DNA of 16,418 nucleotides from Candidatus Eiseniibacteriota bacterium (GTDB taxonomy: Bacteria > Joyebacterota > Joyebacteria > Joyebacterales > Joyebacteraceae), in the NCBI GenBank assembly GCA_030609605.1, contig JAUWBY010000025.1:1-16418 (forward strand). The letters run 5' to 3'. The notes under the pieces were generated by a model. It saw only the letters and a program-made list of their open reading frames with translations. It did not search any database and was not told where the DNA came from. Every line of letters starts with the position of its first letter. The first letter of the stretch is position 1. Shown here piece by piece: positions 6,587 through 14,431 of this stretch. The translations under genes and the position numbers were made by a program.

Positions 6587-7508
6587 GCGCGGCCGTCGTA
6601 GCGCGGTAGCCTTCGGCGATTGCCTCCTCTGCCTTGTTGAACTCGAAGAAACCGATGTGGCCAAGCGAGGGACGGATCAAGAGATCAGCGGGTTCGGTCT
6701 TGAGTCGCGTCTCTGTGATCTCCATTTCCATGATGTTGATCGAGGCCATGAGCACCTCAAAGACATGTGGAAGAGGCGTCCTCTGTGTGCGCCGGCGGAG
6801 GGCGGCCAGTGGCGCAATGTCGAGCGTGTCGACGAGGTCGCTCAGAGACTTGAGCAGCTGCGCTCCCACCGAAGAACTGGAACGATCCTCATCGCCGTCG
6901 CTTGTCTCATGTGCCTGCAAGATAGGTGGAGTCGTCGAACCGATGGCTGCACGACCAACATCCACCGCGATCACGAAATCAGCCCCCATTTCTCTCACGA
7001 CACTGACAGGCAGAGGATTGACGAGGCCGCCGTCGACGAGAATCGTGCCGTTCATCTCTACAGGTGTGAAGACACCCGGTATGGCAAAACTCGCGCGGAG
7101 TGCGTCAATGATGTCACCCCTGACCAGACAGACTTCCGTCCCGGTGTTGAGGTCTGTGGCGACCACGCGGATTGGCGTGGGGAGAGACTCCATGCTAAGA
7201 CCTGAGGCCCGGCTGCGGAGAAAGTCAGCGATCTTCTTCCCGTCGACGAGTCCCGATCGGTGGAATGAAGGGTCGGAGAAGAAGTAGAGTACACGTTTCC
7301 AGTCGAGCTGCAGTATTTCTCCCTCGAGCACATCCATCTTCCCTGCGGCGTAGGCCGCGCCTACAAGGGCGCCGATGCTTGTTCCCGCAACACAGTCGGC
7401 ACGTATATTTCTTTTCTCAAGAGCGCGGATCGCCCCGACATGAGCCCAACCGCGGGCCGCGCCGCTCCCCAGCGCCAAGCCGATTCTGCGCGCGGATGCT
7501 TGCGCCAT
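6543..7508 (-). CDS. Patatin-like phospholipase family protein (RssA/NTE-like)
   Basis: 321-residue serine hydrolase of the patatin fold, expected to cleave acyl esters (phospholipase or lysophospholipase type). Visible hallmarks are the oxyanion-hole loop GSGAARG (14-20), the nucleophile elbow GTSIG with Ser44, the ASFAIPGVF helix (139-147) and the catalytic Asp159 in DGGLVNPLP. No signal peptide or membrane segment is seen, so it is probably cytoplasmic, like RssA proteins. The start is ATG at 7508 because GGAGGA (7513-7518) lies 4 nt upstream; the in-frame GTG at 7520 is itself followed by that GGAGGA and is less likely. It is the last gene of the minus-strand group, 82 nt after the nucleoside hydrolase, and its 3' end runs 44 nt into the convergent radical SAM gene. 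Substrate unknown. Confidence 0.92.
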   Translation of the reverse strand: MAQASARRIGLALGSGAARGWAHVGAIRALEKRNIRADCVAGTSIGALVGAAYAAGKMDVLEGEILQLDWKRVLYFFSDPSFHRSGLVDGKKIADFLRSRASGLSMESLPTPIRVVATDLNTGTEVCLVRGDIIDALRASFAIPGVFTPVEMNGTILVDGGLVNPLPVSVVREMGADFVIAVDVGRAAIGSTTPPILQAHETSDGDEDRSSSSVGAQLLKSLSDLVDTLDIAPLAALRRRTQRTPLPHVFEVLMASINIMEMEITETRLKTEPADLLIRPSLGHIGFFEFNKAEEAIAEGYRATTAALNALPDGGRFLVRD

Positions 7509-7512
7509 GCTA

Positions 7513-7518
7513 TCCTCC
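7513..7518 (-). promoter_or_regulatory. Ribosome binding site deciding the patatin start
   Basis: GGAGGA on the minus strand is spaced 4 nt from ATG 7508, whereas it overlaps the codons right after GTG 7520. This favours the shorter protein by four residues. Confidence 0.65.
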
Positions 7519-7590
7519 ACAGACAGGATTCTGATCTACTCTCGCGCAGATGCCGAAGGCCTTCTCAGACAATGCGATGGTGGAGAGGGT

Positions 7591-8559
7591 TCATCCCCAC
7601 ACCGGCGAAAGAACTCTTTCTTCAAGGATCTGGTGAAAGCTGCCTTCATCGAGACCGATGGCGACATTGACTGTACGGCCGTCGACGGGCGGATGCAGGA
7701 GAGAACGCCCGCGTTCCGGTCCGCTCGTCACGATCTCAATGGACGCCGGCTTCGTCGTGATGATGGAAGGGAAGAGGGCGACGGCGACGGCGAGCGGGTC
7801 GTGCATGAAGCCACCGTCCTGTCCCGATTCATCTTTCTGGAAACTCATGTAGTAATCGAGGGCGCGATAGAGAATCGCGGCCAGGTTGCGGCCCGGTCTG
7901 GCTGGAGCAGGAATGTCGGTCCGACCGCCGCCCTTCACCAGTGATTCCAGCTCCTGTCGTGTGAGGGCCGTGCTTGTCGTCACGTCGAGGGGGATAACGG
8001 TCATATCCAATCCCGAGGCCAGGATCTCCGATGCCGCGTCAGGATCGACGTAGAAATTGAACTCAGCCACAGGTCCAGTGTTTCCGGGCACGTCGAACGC
8101 ACCTCCCATGATGACGATCCGCCGGTAGGCCGCCATTGCAGTTGGATCAGTCCGGAGTGCCACGGCCAGATTCGTGAGAGGTCCGGTAGCAATGAGCGTC
8201 ACATCATCCGGCCCGTCGTGCGGGATGGCAGCGAGGAGTTCGACGGCAGGTCTGGTGTCCGCGGCGTGGTGCGGCGTTGGGAGCGTGTTCAGGAGTCCGC
8301 CGAGGCCGTCGTGGCCGTGGACCTCAGGTGCGATGATGAGAGGGCGCACGAGTGGCTCACACGCACCATGCGCAACAGGGGGAGGAGTCCACGGCTCGAT
8401 GAGTTCGGCAATGAGAAGTGAATTCTGCGTGCATTGAAGGACGGGCGCGTTCCCGGCAACCGTCGTAACGGCCTCGATCTCGAACTCTTGGGAGTTCATC
8501 GCGAGCACCATCGCGATCGCATCGTCGACACCTGTATCCATATCGAGGACGATTTTCAT
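7591..8559 (-). CDS. Inosine-uridine-preferring nucleoside hydrolase family protein
   Basis: 322-residue N-glycosidase that splits ribonucleosides into base and ribose in salvage. The N-terminal calcium/ribose-binding cluster is complete: Asp6, Asp8, Asp12 and Asp13 in DMDTGVDDA, the family signature. Also present are ATGPLTNLA, the MGGAFDVPGNTGPVAEFNFY region (metal and ribose binding, with the Asn) and the C-terminal FMHDPLA containing the family's catalytic His-Asp. Length is normal (about 310-325). ATG 8559 overlaps the stop of the upstream SDR gene as ATGA, which implies translational coupling. Substrate preference (purine or pyrimidine) cannot be told. The catalytic set is intact. Confidence 0.94.
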   Translation of the reverse strand: MKIVLDMDTGVDDAIAMVLAMNSQEFEIEAVTTVAGNAPVLQCTQNSLLIAELIEPWTPPPVAHGACEPLVRPLIIAPEVHGHDGLGGLLNTLPTPHHAADTRPAVELLAAIPHDGPDDVTLIATGPLTNLAVALRTDPTAMAAYRRIVIMGGAFDVPGNTGPVAEFNFYVDPDAASEILASGLDMTVIPLDVTTSTALTRQELESLVKGGGRTDIPAPARPGRNLAAILYRALDYYMSFQKDESGQDGGFMHDPLAVAVALFPSIITTKPASIEIVTSGPERGRSLLHPPVDGRTVNVAIGLDEGSFHQILEERVLSPVWG

Positions 8560-9395
8560 GCAGTAAGGAACTCCCGCCAGCGCATCACTGGACGAAAACC
8601 CGTGAGGGCTTCAAGCGTATCGGAGGATATGAGACTGCCGTATTCCGGGAACCCGATTGGAAGTGTGAGGTCTTGGTAGTGCTTCTCGACCAGCTCAGCA
8701 GTGGGATAGGCGGTTCCGTTATCTGGTGCGCACACATACGCGACGTGAGTTCCAGTGGGCAGTTCAGCCACGAGCGACCGGGCGATCGCCTCGGCCACAT
8801 CGTCTCCGTGCACGTATGCCCAGAGTCCGGCCGCCCACTCATCGGGGTTCTCCACCAGTGTTCGGTAACGGTCGTATTCGCTCGGCACCCATATCCACGG
8901 AGGACGCAGAATGACAAGCGGCAGCGCAGTTCCGATCTGATCTTGGAGGACGGCCTCGGCGCTGAACTTGCTGCTGCCGTAGGGCTCAGAGGGGAGAGTG
9001 GGGTGACCCTCGTCGATGGGCAGGTAACGAGGCGTCTGTACTTCCTCTCCAAACACGAAACCAAGAACGGATTCGCTTGAGATGTAGATGAATCGCTGAA
9101 CGCCGGCCTCAAGCGCTGCGCGGGCGACCTCGGCAGTTCCGTCCGTATTCACGGTGTTGAGTTCCTCAGGTGTGCCGAAGGAGGGGCCTGGGAGTGCGGC
9201 AGCGTGGACAACAGCAGTCGCTCCTCTGAAAGCGCGTGCGACGCTCGTGCCATCCAGGATGTTGCAGCGAACGTATTCACCCGCAGCATCCCGCGGGGAG
9301 CGGATGTCGAGATTGACGGCATCATGTTCTCCTGCGAGTCTGCTCATGACCCGCAGCCCCAAGAGTCCACTTCCGCCTGTGACGACGACACGCAT
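8556..9395 (-). CDS. NAD-dependent epimerase/dehydratase family protein (extended SDR)
   Basis: 279-residue extended short-chain dehydrogenase/reductase, most often acting on nucleotide sugars. Visible motifs are the dinucleotide-binding TGGSGLLG (6-13), Asp30 after beta-2 (typical for NAD preference), the HAAA segment, and the active-site pair YGSSK (Tyr/Lys) with the upstream Ser in ISSES. The C-terminal substrate domain gives no clear clue. The length is at the short end for sugar epimerases. GGGAG lies upstream of ATG 9395, and a possible promoter sits at 9433-9461. It is the first gene of the epimerase - nucleoside hydrolase - patatin group and is coupled to the hydrolase by ATGA. The pairing suggests a nucleoside- or sugar-derived substrate, but this is inference. 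Confidence 0.9.
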   Translation of the reverse strand: MRVVVTGGSGLLGLRVMSRLAGEHDAVNLDIRSPRDAAGEYVRCNILDGTSVARAFRGATAVVHAAALPGPSFGTPEELNTVNTDGTAEVARAALEAGVQRFIYISSESVLGFVFGEEVQTPRYLPIDEGHPTLPSEPYGSSKFSAEAVLQDQIGTALPLVILRPPWIWVPSEYDRYRTLVENPDEWAAGLWAYVHGDDVAEAIARSLVAELPTGTHVAYVCAPDNGTAYPTAELVEKHYQDLTLPIGFPEYGSLISSDTLEALTGFRPVMRWREFLTA

Positions 9396-9432
9396 TGTGA
9401 GCGCTCCCTAAGATACCATTCACACCGAATTC

Positions 9433-9461
9433 ATCCTACCGCTGGTATGCCAATAGCGCAA
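9433..9461 (-). promoter_or_regulatory. Possible promoter for the epimerase operon
   Basis: On the minus strand TTGCGC (9456-9461), a 17-bp spacer and TAGGAT (9433-9438) make a moderate sigma70-type match, about 37 bp before ATG 9395. It lies in the 100-bp gap after yjbQ, where I see no terminator, so read-through from yjbQ is equally possible. Confidence 0.35.
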
Positions 9462-9495
9462 TGGCCTGAAGAAGAAATCGAGAAACAAGGTGGCG

Positions 9496-9915
9496 CTACT
9501 CGCCCAGGAGTTGGACGACCACTTCACGCGATCTAGGACGTTCGTCGAAATCGAGAAGAACAACCTGCTGCCACATTCCCAGAACCGGCTCGCCGTTCAC
9601 GAACGGAACTGAGAGGCTCGGTCCTACCAGGGCCGAGCGGATGTGACTGTGCCCGTTATGATCTCCCCATCGCTGGTGGTGCCGCCAGTTCCTGCCGCTG
9701 GGGGCAAGCGTTTCAAGAACCTCCTTGATATCCTCGATGACTCCGGACTCGAACTCGACCGTGGTTATTCCCGCCGTCGATCCTCCGATAAACAACGTGG
9801 CGACACCGTTCTTGAGCCCCGAGGCTGCGATAGAACGTGCGAGATCGCTCGTAAGGTCGACAGTGTCCCCATCGCCCTCCGTTTGACAGCTGATGATGTC
9901 GGTGGTGACAGTCAT
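9496..9915 (-). CDS. yjbQ: YjbQ/UPF0047 family protein (secondary thiamine-phosphate synthase-like)
   Basis: 139-residue small soluble protein of the YjbQ (UPF0047) family, which is annotated as secondary thiamine-phosphate synthase because the E. coli member shows weak activity of this kind; the physiological role is unsettled. Family landmarks are FIGGSTAGITTVEFESG (about 42-58), the histidine-rich HHQRWGDHNGHSHIRSALVGP stretch (about 79-99), whose His residues form the putative metal site, and GMWQQVVLLDFDERPRSREV at the C-terminus. Length is normal (about 135-140). GGAAGG sits upstream of ATG 9915. No thiamine gene lies nearby. It is divergent from the methyltransferase gene and upstream of the epimerase group on the same strand. 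Confidence 0.93.
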   Translation of the reverse strand: MTVTTDIISCQTEGDGDTVDLTSDLARSIAASGLKNGVATLFIGGSTAGITTVEFESGVIEDIKEVLETLAPSGRNWRHHQRWGDHNGHSHIRSALVGPSLSVPFVNGEPVLGMWQQVVLLDFDERPRSREVVVQLLGE

Positions 9916-10005
9916 CTATCCTTCCCCTTTGTTGCTCAGCCAGCTATCCCTCTTGCCTTGGTCATGCTATCCTGAACACGGCATTTCGGAAAGGCTGTTC
10001 GTCAC

Positions 10006-10010
10006 GGAGG
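10006..10010 (+). promoter_or_regulatory. Ribosome binding site deciding the methyltransferase start
   Basis: GGAGG directly abuts ATG 10011 (no spacing) but lies 9 nt before the in-frame ATG 10020, so ATG 10020 is the better start. Confidence 0.6.
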
Positions 10011-10019
10011 ATGCGGAGA

Positions 10020-10769
10020 ATGAGTTACGGTAGAAGCGTCCAATTCGATGATTACTTCGACACTAGAGCTAGTCTTCGGTTCTATTTGGATCTGGCCGGG
10101 GAGACAGCCGGCGATGTGCTTGAACTCGGCGTCGGCATGGGGCACCTGCTCTTCGAGATAGCCGAGCAGGGTCGAGATGTCTGGGGAATAGACGACTCGC
10201 CGGAAATGATCAGGGAGGCGAAGAGGAAGCGGCGAAACTACTACCCGGGAATATCCGGCAGGAGCAGGCTGGTCGTGGCGGACATGCTGTCGTTCGACCT
10301 CGGTCACCAATTCGGTTTCGTGTATGCGGCTTCCTCGAGCATCCAGGGAGACAGCGCCGACGATCTGAGGGGCCTGTTTCGCTCGGCAGCCGATCATATG
10401 ACGGAGGGCGGGACATTCGCTTTCGACGTGATGTCTCCGCACAATCTCCGGCGCACGATCAACGTTCCACCGGAGGAGCGTGAGCTTCCCGGAGGACGAA
10501 TCGTTATTCGCTTCATCGCGCAGAGCTACTTCGAGGGCGACGAGACCGCGGCGTTCAATATCCTCTACAAGGAGCACATCCCAGGGAGGACGAAGTACGA
10601 CACATACCGGGAGGAAGCGGAAATGGCGATCATCACTCCTGATGTCATCGATGATGCCCTCCGCTACGCGGGGCTCTCGCGCAAGGCAATGTACGGTGAC
10701 TTCAACAAAAATCCGTACATCGAAGAGAGTATGTGGATCGTCGTGGTGGCGGAGAAGACAGAAGCGTAG
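10020..10769 (+). CDS. Class I SAM-dependent methyltransferase
   Basis: 249-residue Rossmann-fold methyltransferase. Motif I, which binds SAM, is VLELGVGMG (33-41), and the acidic residue ending beta-2 lies in WGIDDSPEMI (Asp58/59). Post-motif VVADMLSFDL (85-94) and the GTFAFDVMSP strand (motif III region) follow. The C-terminal half is a beta-rich insert without a recognisable substrate domain, so the target could be a small molecule or a macromolecule. I chose ATG 10020 over ATG 10011 because of the GGAGG spacing. The gene stands alone: yjbQ is divergent upstream and the lipoprotein gene is convergent downstream, so the neighbours give no functional hint. Confidence 0.88.
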   Translation: MSYGRSVQFDDYFDTRASLRFYLDLAGETAGDVLELGVGMGHLLFEIAEQGRDVWGIDDSPEMIREAKRKRRNYYPGISGRSRLVVADMLSFDLGHQFGFVYAASSSIQGDSADDLRGLFRSAADHMTEGGTFAFDVMSPHNLRRTINVPPEERELPGGRIVIRFIAQSYFEGDETAAFNILYKEHIPGRTKYDTYREEAEMAIITPDVIDDALRYAGLSRKAMYGDFNKNPYIEESMWIVVVAEKTEA

Positions 10770-10795
10770 TGTGCGGCACCGCCGGAACCGACTTG

Positions 10796-10820
10796 CCGAC
10801 AAGCGGGGTTGGTTTGTCGG
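10796..10820. other. Hairpin in the convergent gap (weak terminator candidate)
   Basis: CCGACAAGC (10796-10804) can pair with GTTTGTCGG (10812-10820), a 9-bp stem with one wobble and a 7-nt loop, between two convergent genes. There is no T-run on either side, so termination is unproven. AACCGAC just upstream could pair with GTTGGTT as an alternative fold. Confidence 0.35.
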
Positions 10821-10856
10821 AGACGGTATCCCCATATCACGATTGGGATTGACAGG

Positions 10857-11321
10857 TCACTGAGGAGATGCGCTCGTTACTATCCGCCCGGTCTCCTCAT
10901 CTTCAATCCAGAAGCCCGCCCCTGCAAGATTTCTCTCGCAGTGGATGCTGTAGCGGTGTCCTGCCACAGCATCCAGCAGCAGTATGGCGTCGGCTCGAAA
11001 ACCTGAGTACACAACGGTTGCAGGAACCACTCGTCTGACAAGGATCGAATGCTCACCAGGAAGCACCTTCACTTCCCGTACCGGATTGCCGCCGGATGAC
11101 CGCGTCCTCTCCCCGTCCACGGCGCGGATCCCAAGACCCTTCACACCTGCCGCGATCATTGCGATTTCTGCGTCGGGGCGCTCCGGACCCAAGTACATGT
11201 GGTGCACACCGGGGCTACACCCTATGCAGACGCCGACCACAAGAAGCAGCGCCGCAGATCTTGCGATATCACGCTGCCACTGGTGCGGCGACCTGTCCGC
11301 TGGTGAACCGTGTCGATTCAT
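10857..11321 (-). CDS. Small probable lipoprotein of unknown function
   Basis: 154-residue protein. After a polar N-terminus (1-20) comes a hydrophobic stretch ALLLVVGVCIGC (24-35) that ends like a lipoprotein signal. Cys35 is preceded by Ile-Gly as expected, but position -3 is Cys instead of Leu/Val. The mature part starts with LGPERPDAEIA (44-54), contains AVDG (67-70) and LPGEHSILV (87-95), and ends with AGHRYSIHCE (120-129). This order (GPxRPxxExA, IxxVDG, LPGxHxxxV, AGHxYxI) is what I know from small uncharacterised envelope lipoproteins. It likely faces the periplasm. It lies 50 nt downstream of pepF on the same strand and may be co-transcribed. GGGAG lies very close to the ATG (1 nt), so the start is uncertain. 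No function can be assigned. Confidence 0.7.
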   Translation of the reverse strand: MNRHGSPADRSPHQWQRDIARSAALLLVVGVCIGCSPGVHHMYLGPERPDAEIAMIAAGVKGLGIRAVDGERTRSSGGNPVREVKVLPGEHSILVRRVVPATVVYSGFRADAILLLDAVAGHRYSIHCERNLAGAGFWIEDEETGRIVTSASPQ

Positions 11322-11371
11322 GCTCCCGGAATCCTGTTAGGCATCCCGATAGATCGCGCGTCGGCCGCGGG

Positions 11372-13186
11372 CTAGTCGAGCTCGCAGTACCGGTCGATCT
11401 GCTTCGCCAGTACATCAATGCTGGCATCCCAGAAGTCGCGAGAACGGATGTCGATTCCATAGCGGGCTGCCAGATCAGCTGCCTTCCCCTCGCCCGTGCT
11501 CCTGAGGAGCTCCTTGTAGCGCGGGAGGAATGACTCGCCCTCCTTCAGGTAGATTGCGTAGACGCCTAGCCCGAACAGCAGGCCGAATGCGTAGGGGAAA
11601 TTGTAGAAATTGAAGTCGTAGCTGTAGTAGTGCGGTTTCAATAGCCACATGTACTTGTGGAGGTGGTTCGCATCAAGCCCGTCGCCGTAGGCCTGGCGCT
11701 GCGCGTCGAGCATGATTTCGCAGAAGTCGTCTGCTGAGACAGTGGACTCAGCCCTCCGCGAGACCACCTCCGTTTCGAAGATGTAGCGCGAGTAGATGTC
11801 CACGGTGACCTGGGCGGCGTCCATGATCTGGTTCTCGAGTATGCCCAGCTGTGCCTCCGGTGGCGATGATTTCAGCGCAGCATTGATGACTATCGTCTGA
11901 CAGAAGATGGAAGCTGTCTCAGCCAGCGTCATCGGAGACCCCTGGCGCATCATCGGGAGGCCGATCTGGCAGTAGTTGTGGAACCCGTGTCCCAATTCGT
12001 GGGCCAGCGTACTCATCTGGTCGAAGCTGCCGTCGAAGTTAGCGAGAACCCGCGACTCGTTGACTCCCGGAACGCGCATGCAGAAGGCACCACCCACCTT
12101 GCCGTCGCGCGGCTCCGCGTCGATCCAGTTCTTCTCAAAGGCATTCCTTGCGAAATCGGCAAGCTCGCTCGAGAATGTTCCGAACTGATCGACAATGTAG
12201 TTCTGGACTTCCGACCAGGTGTACGAGAGCTCAACCGAACCGACGGGCGCGAAGAGATCCCACCATGGCAGGCTCTCCTTGCCTAGCTTCTTTGCCTTTG
12301 ACTTGAAGTACCGCCTGAAAGTGGGGAGGGAATCCTTTATCGACGTTAGGAGCGCATCGAGAGTTTCCTTGTCTATCATATTGTCATTGAGAGACTTGTC
12401 GAGCACGCTCTCGCGGCCGCGGCGCTTTGCAAGCGTTACGGCGGTGCCCTTGACGCCGTTCAGGGCGAAGGCCACCGGCTCTCGTATGGACGTCCAACCC
12501 TCAAGCTCAGTCTCGTAGGCACGTCGACGAATGTCCTCGTCCGGGTTGTTTGAGAGGTTGCGAATGGCCGTCATCGGCAACAGCTCCGTCTTTCCGTCCC
12601 GCTCGAACGGCATTTTGAGCTGGCTCGTGACCGTGCCCTGGAACGTACTGAGGCTTGCCGCACCGGAGAAGACCAGCAGTTCAGATGCGAGATTCTCCAT
12701 CTCGGGCGTCATGCGGTACTTGCTCTGCTCCGCAATGTCGACGAGGGCCTGCCGGTGCTCCTTGATGACGGGCGATCGATCGCAGAGCGCATCGAGGACC
12801 GGGGCGATCGAGCCAACCCATGCCTCAAACAGGACGAAGGAGTTCGAGAGTTTGACGCCGAGCTGTTGGAACTCGCTGTCCTTCTTGGCGGCGACCTTAT
12901 CGTACGTGTCCGTCGTGGTGAATCCATAGATGAACGCACCGAGTGTTCTTCCGAGAACCAGAGTCTCGTTCAGGAGGTTGATCAGGTCCTCGAGAGCGGA
13001 GGCCGCAGTATCAAGATCCTCCGGTACGGTCTCGAGCCGTTTGATCCCCTTGCCCTCAATCAAGGACTCCAGTTTTCCAAGAAGACCCTCATATCTCTTC
13101 TTCCCAGCCACAAAACCCTTTGCTTCAAGGCCCGAGTAGATGTTGGACAGATCCCAATGGGGAAGTTCCTCGCGAGCATTCTGCAT
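11372..13186 (-). CDS. pepF: M3 family oligoendopeptidase F
   Basis: 604-residue cytoplasmic zinc metallopeptidase that degrades short oligopeptides. The zinc site HELGH is at 396-400 (His396, Glu397, His400), with the third ligand Glu423 in LAETASIF, 23 residues after the second His as in the M3 family. Upstream parts fit PepF: WDLSNIY at the N-terminus, the FQGTVTSQLKMPF region and the NFDGSFDQMSTLAHE strand before the motif. Near the C-terminus YSYDFNFYNFPYAFG carries the Tyr/His-rich substrate-binding segment. Length is normal (about 600). GGGAGGATC supports ATG 13186, and an extended -10 promoter lies about 40 bp upstream. The lipoprotein gene follows after 50 nt. No truncation or lost residue seen. 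Confidence 0.96.
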   Translation of the reverse strand: MQNAREELPHWDLSNIYSGLEAKGFVAGKKRYEGLLGKLESLIEGKGIKRLETVPEDLDTAASALEDLINLLNETLVLGRTLGAFIYGFTTTDTYDKVAAKKDSEFQQLGVKLSNSFVLFEAWVGSIAPVLDALCDRSPVIKEHRQALVDIAEQSKYRMTPEMENLASELLVFSGAASLSTFQGTVTSQLKMPFERDGKTELLPMTAIRNLSNNPDEDIRRRAYETELEGWTSIREPVAFALNGVKGTAVTLAKRRGRESVLDKSLNDNMIDKETLDALLTSIKDSLPTFRRYFKSKAKKLGKESLPWWDLFAPVGSVELSYTWSEVQNYIVDQFGTFSSELADFARNAFEKNWIDAEPRDGKVGGAFCMRVPGVNESRVLANFDGSFDQMSTLAHELGHGFHNYCQIGLPMMRQGSPMTLAETASIFCQTIVINAALKSSPPEAQLGILENQIMDAAQVTVDIYSRYIFETEVVSRRAESTVSADDFCEIMLDAQRQAYGDGLDANHLHKYMWLLKPHYYSYDFNFYNFPYAFGLLFGLGVYAIYLKEGESFLPRYKELLRSTGEGKAADLAARYGIDIRSRDFWDASIDVLAKQIDRYCELD

Positions 13187-13224
13187 TCTGATCCTCCCTG
13201 GTTCGTGGTGTTATCAGTCCGTAC

Positions 13225-13233
13225 ATAATACCA
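13225..13233 (-). promoter_or_regulatory. Extended -10 promoter element for pepF
   Basis: On the minus strand TGGTATTAT is an extended -10 (TGn plus TATTAT), giving a start near 13218 and a leader of about 32 nt before ATG 13186. No good -35 is visible, as is common with extended -10 elements. The same AT-rich stretch reads CATAAT (13224-13229) on the plus strand and may also serve the divergent DUF4097 gene, though no matching -35 is seen there. Confidence 0.45.
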
Positions 13234-13322
13234 TAAATGAAACACTGTGCGCTCGCTGGGTGTCGAACAGAGCAGATGGCAATGCTCATCATCCGCAATG
13301 ATGTTCACCAGGAAGACCACCA

Positions 13323-13331
13323 GAAGGAGGT
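13323..13331 (+). promoter_or_regulatory. Ribosome binding site fixing the GTG start of the DUF4097 gene
   Basis: AGAAGGAGGT, the strongest Shine-Dalgarno in the window, ends 5 nt before GTG 13337. The frame is open back to 13247, but no ribosome site lies there and a signal peptide follows GTG 13337 directly. Confidence 0.8.
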
Positions 13332-13336
13332 GTTCT

Positions 13337-14356
13337 GTGAAGGCCATTTCCATGAAGGCTGTTGCCGCTCTCGCGCTCGCAGGGATCATGTTGCTGGCTT
13401 CTGCAGGCCTGGCGGATGCCAGGTTGACGTCAATAGAGAAGGACTTTGAGGAGAGCGTCGACGTTGCCGATGGTGTGCGCCTCTACCTCGCACACGGCGA
13501 CGGAGATGTCACGATCACCCCTTGGAATCGAGACGTCATCAACATCAAGGTGCGATACCGCGCAGAGGTCGAGATGATAGGCTGGGGAAAAGAGCCCGAT
13601 TTCGACGTTGAGTTCAGAAGCACGGACGATGCGGTCTATGTCACAGGTAAGGAGAGGGATTTCCCTGTCGTCGGATATCGGCGCATGACGAGACACGACT
13701 ATTCGTACACGATCTCCGCTCCACCCTACGTGACGCTTCACCTGAACGGGGACGACGGGGATATCTCGATCGAGGACTGGAACGCTGACATTGAGTGTAG
13801 TCTTGATGATGGCGACATCTCACTTGCGGCAGTATCCTGCGACAGAGTCCACCTGGCGCTTGACGATGGTGATGTCGAGATCCTGCATTTTCAGGGGAGC
13901 CTCGACATTCGTGCCGATGACGGTGATATCACTGTTTTCGATGGACAGATGGCGGACGTGACAATCGCTGTGGATGATGGTGACATAGAGATCCTCGAGT
14001 CAGCGGGGAGCTTCGAGATCCGGATAGATGACGGTGATGCCACGCTGCGGAGGGTGAGTGCCGAGCATCTTGCGATGAGGGGCGACGACGGCAACCTCGT
14101 TGTCGAGCTGACCAACGGAGGAGCAGTCGATATCGACATCCTGACAGATGACGGAGACGTCTCGATAAGTCTGGGAGATGAGATCTCTGCCATGCTCACG
14201 ATTACCATGGATGATGGAAGCGCAAAGGTTAATCTTCCCTGGATTGTCGATCTTGTGGAAGGAAGGCATCGTGTGGCAGGGAAGATCGGAGCCGGAGAAG
14301 GTTCCATCAGGATCCAGACGGACGATGGCTCAGTGCGGATCGGTGCGACGAAATAG
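13337..14356 (+). CDS. Exported DUF4097-family beta-repeat protein with DDGD repeats
   Basis: 339-residue secreted or periplasmic protein (GTG start, chosen for the AAGGAGGT site 5 nt upstream). A signal peptide spans 1-28: a basic start, a hydrophobic core (AVAALALAGIMLLASAG) and the cleavage site ADA before Arg29. The mature part first has a strand-rich domain (30-135), with GDGDVTITPWN at 54-64, then at least ten copies of a DDG-turn repeat (139 to 331) of the form DDGDI-x-I followed by a second short strand, in steps of 18 or 19 residues. This is the layout of DUF4097 putative adhesin domains, thought to fold as a beta-solenoid. Bacterial members are little studied. It is divergent from pepF and precedes the sensor kinase. 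The acidic turns could bind calcium; that is inference. Confidence 0.85.
   Translation: MKAISMKAVAALALAGIMLLASAGLADARLTSIEKDFEESVDVADGVRLYLAHGDGDVTITPWNRDVINIKVRYRAEVEMIGWGKEPDFDVEFRSTDDAVYVTGKERDFPVVGYRRMTRHDYSYTISAPPYVTLHLNGDDGDISIEDWNADIECSLDDGDISLAAVSCDRVHLALDDGDVEILHFQGSLDIRADDGDITVFDGQMADVTIAVDDGDIEILESAGSFEIRIDDGDATLRRVSAEHLAMRGDDGNLVVELTNGGAVDIDILTDDGDVSISLGDEISAMLTITMDDGSAKVNLPWIVDLVEGRHRVAGKIGAGEGSIRIQTDDGSVRIGATK
13751..14332 (+). repeat. Coding repeat: DDGD turn every 18/19 residues
   Basis: DDG turns begin at residues 139, 157, 176, 194, 213, 231, 250, 271, 292 and 329 of the DUF4097 protein. The first six steps alternate 18, 19, 18, 19, 18, 19, that is a 37-residue double repeat, then widen to 21, 21 and 37. 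At the DNA level the turns recur as GATGAYGGYGA variants, so the repeat is protein-driven and partly degenerate. Confidence 0.8.
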
Positions 14357-14431
14357 CAGCGGCCCCGGTTTGGTTTGTGAACTCGCTGAACAGCAGGGCA
14401 CGCCTCTTGCTAATCATGTTCCTGATGACAA

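Noticed and set aside
6477..7205. 242-residue plus-strand frame over the patatin gene
   Set aside because: Antisense shadow; the minus strand carries GTSIG and DGG motifs in the correct order.
10002..10835. 277-residue open frame on the minus strand opposite the methyltransferase
   Set aside because: It is antisense to a clear methyltransferase, rich in His/Arg/Pro, without any family motif or ribosome site.
13247..13336. N-terminal extension of the DUF4097 protein by 30 residues
   Set aside because: No ribosome site, polar low-quality sequence, and a strong Shine-Dalgarno plus signal peptide mark GTG 13337 as the start.
13751..14332. Short DNA repeats that could suggest a CRISPR-like or tandem-repeat array
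   Set aside because: The repeats are codons for DDGD turns in a continuous reading frame, degenerate at third positions, with no conserved direct repeat or spacer.
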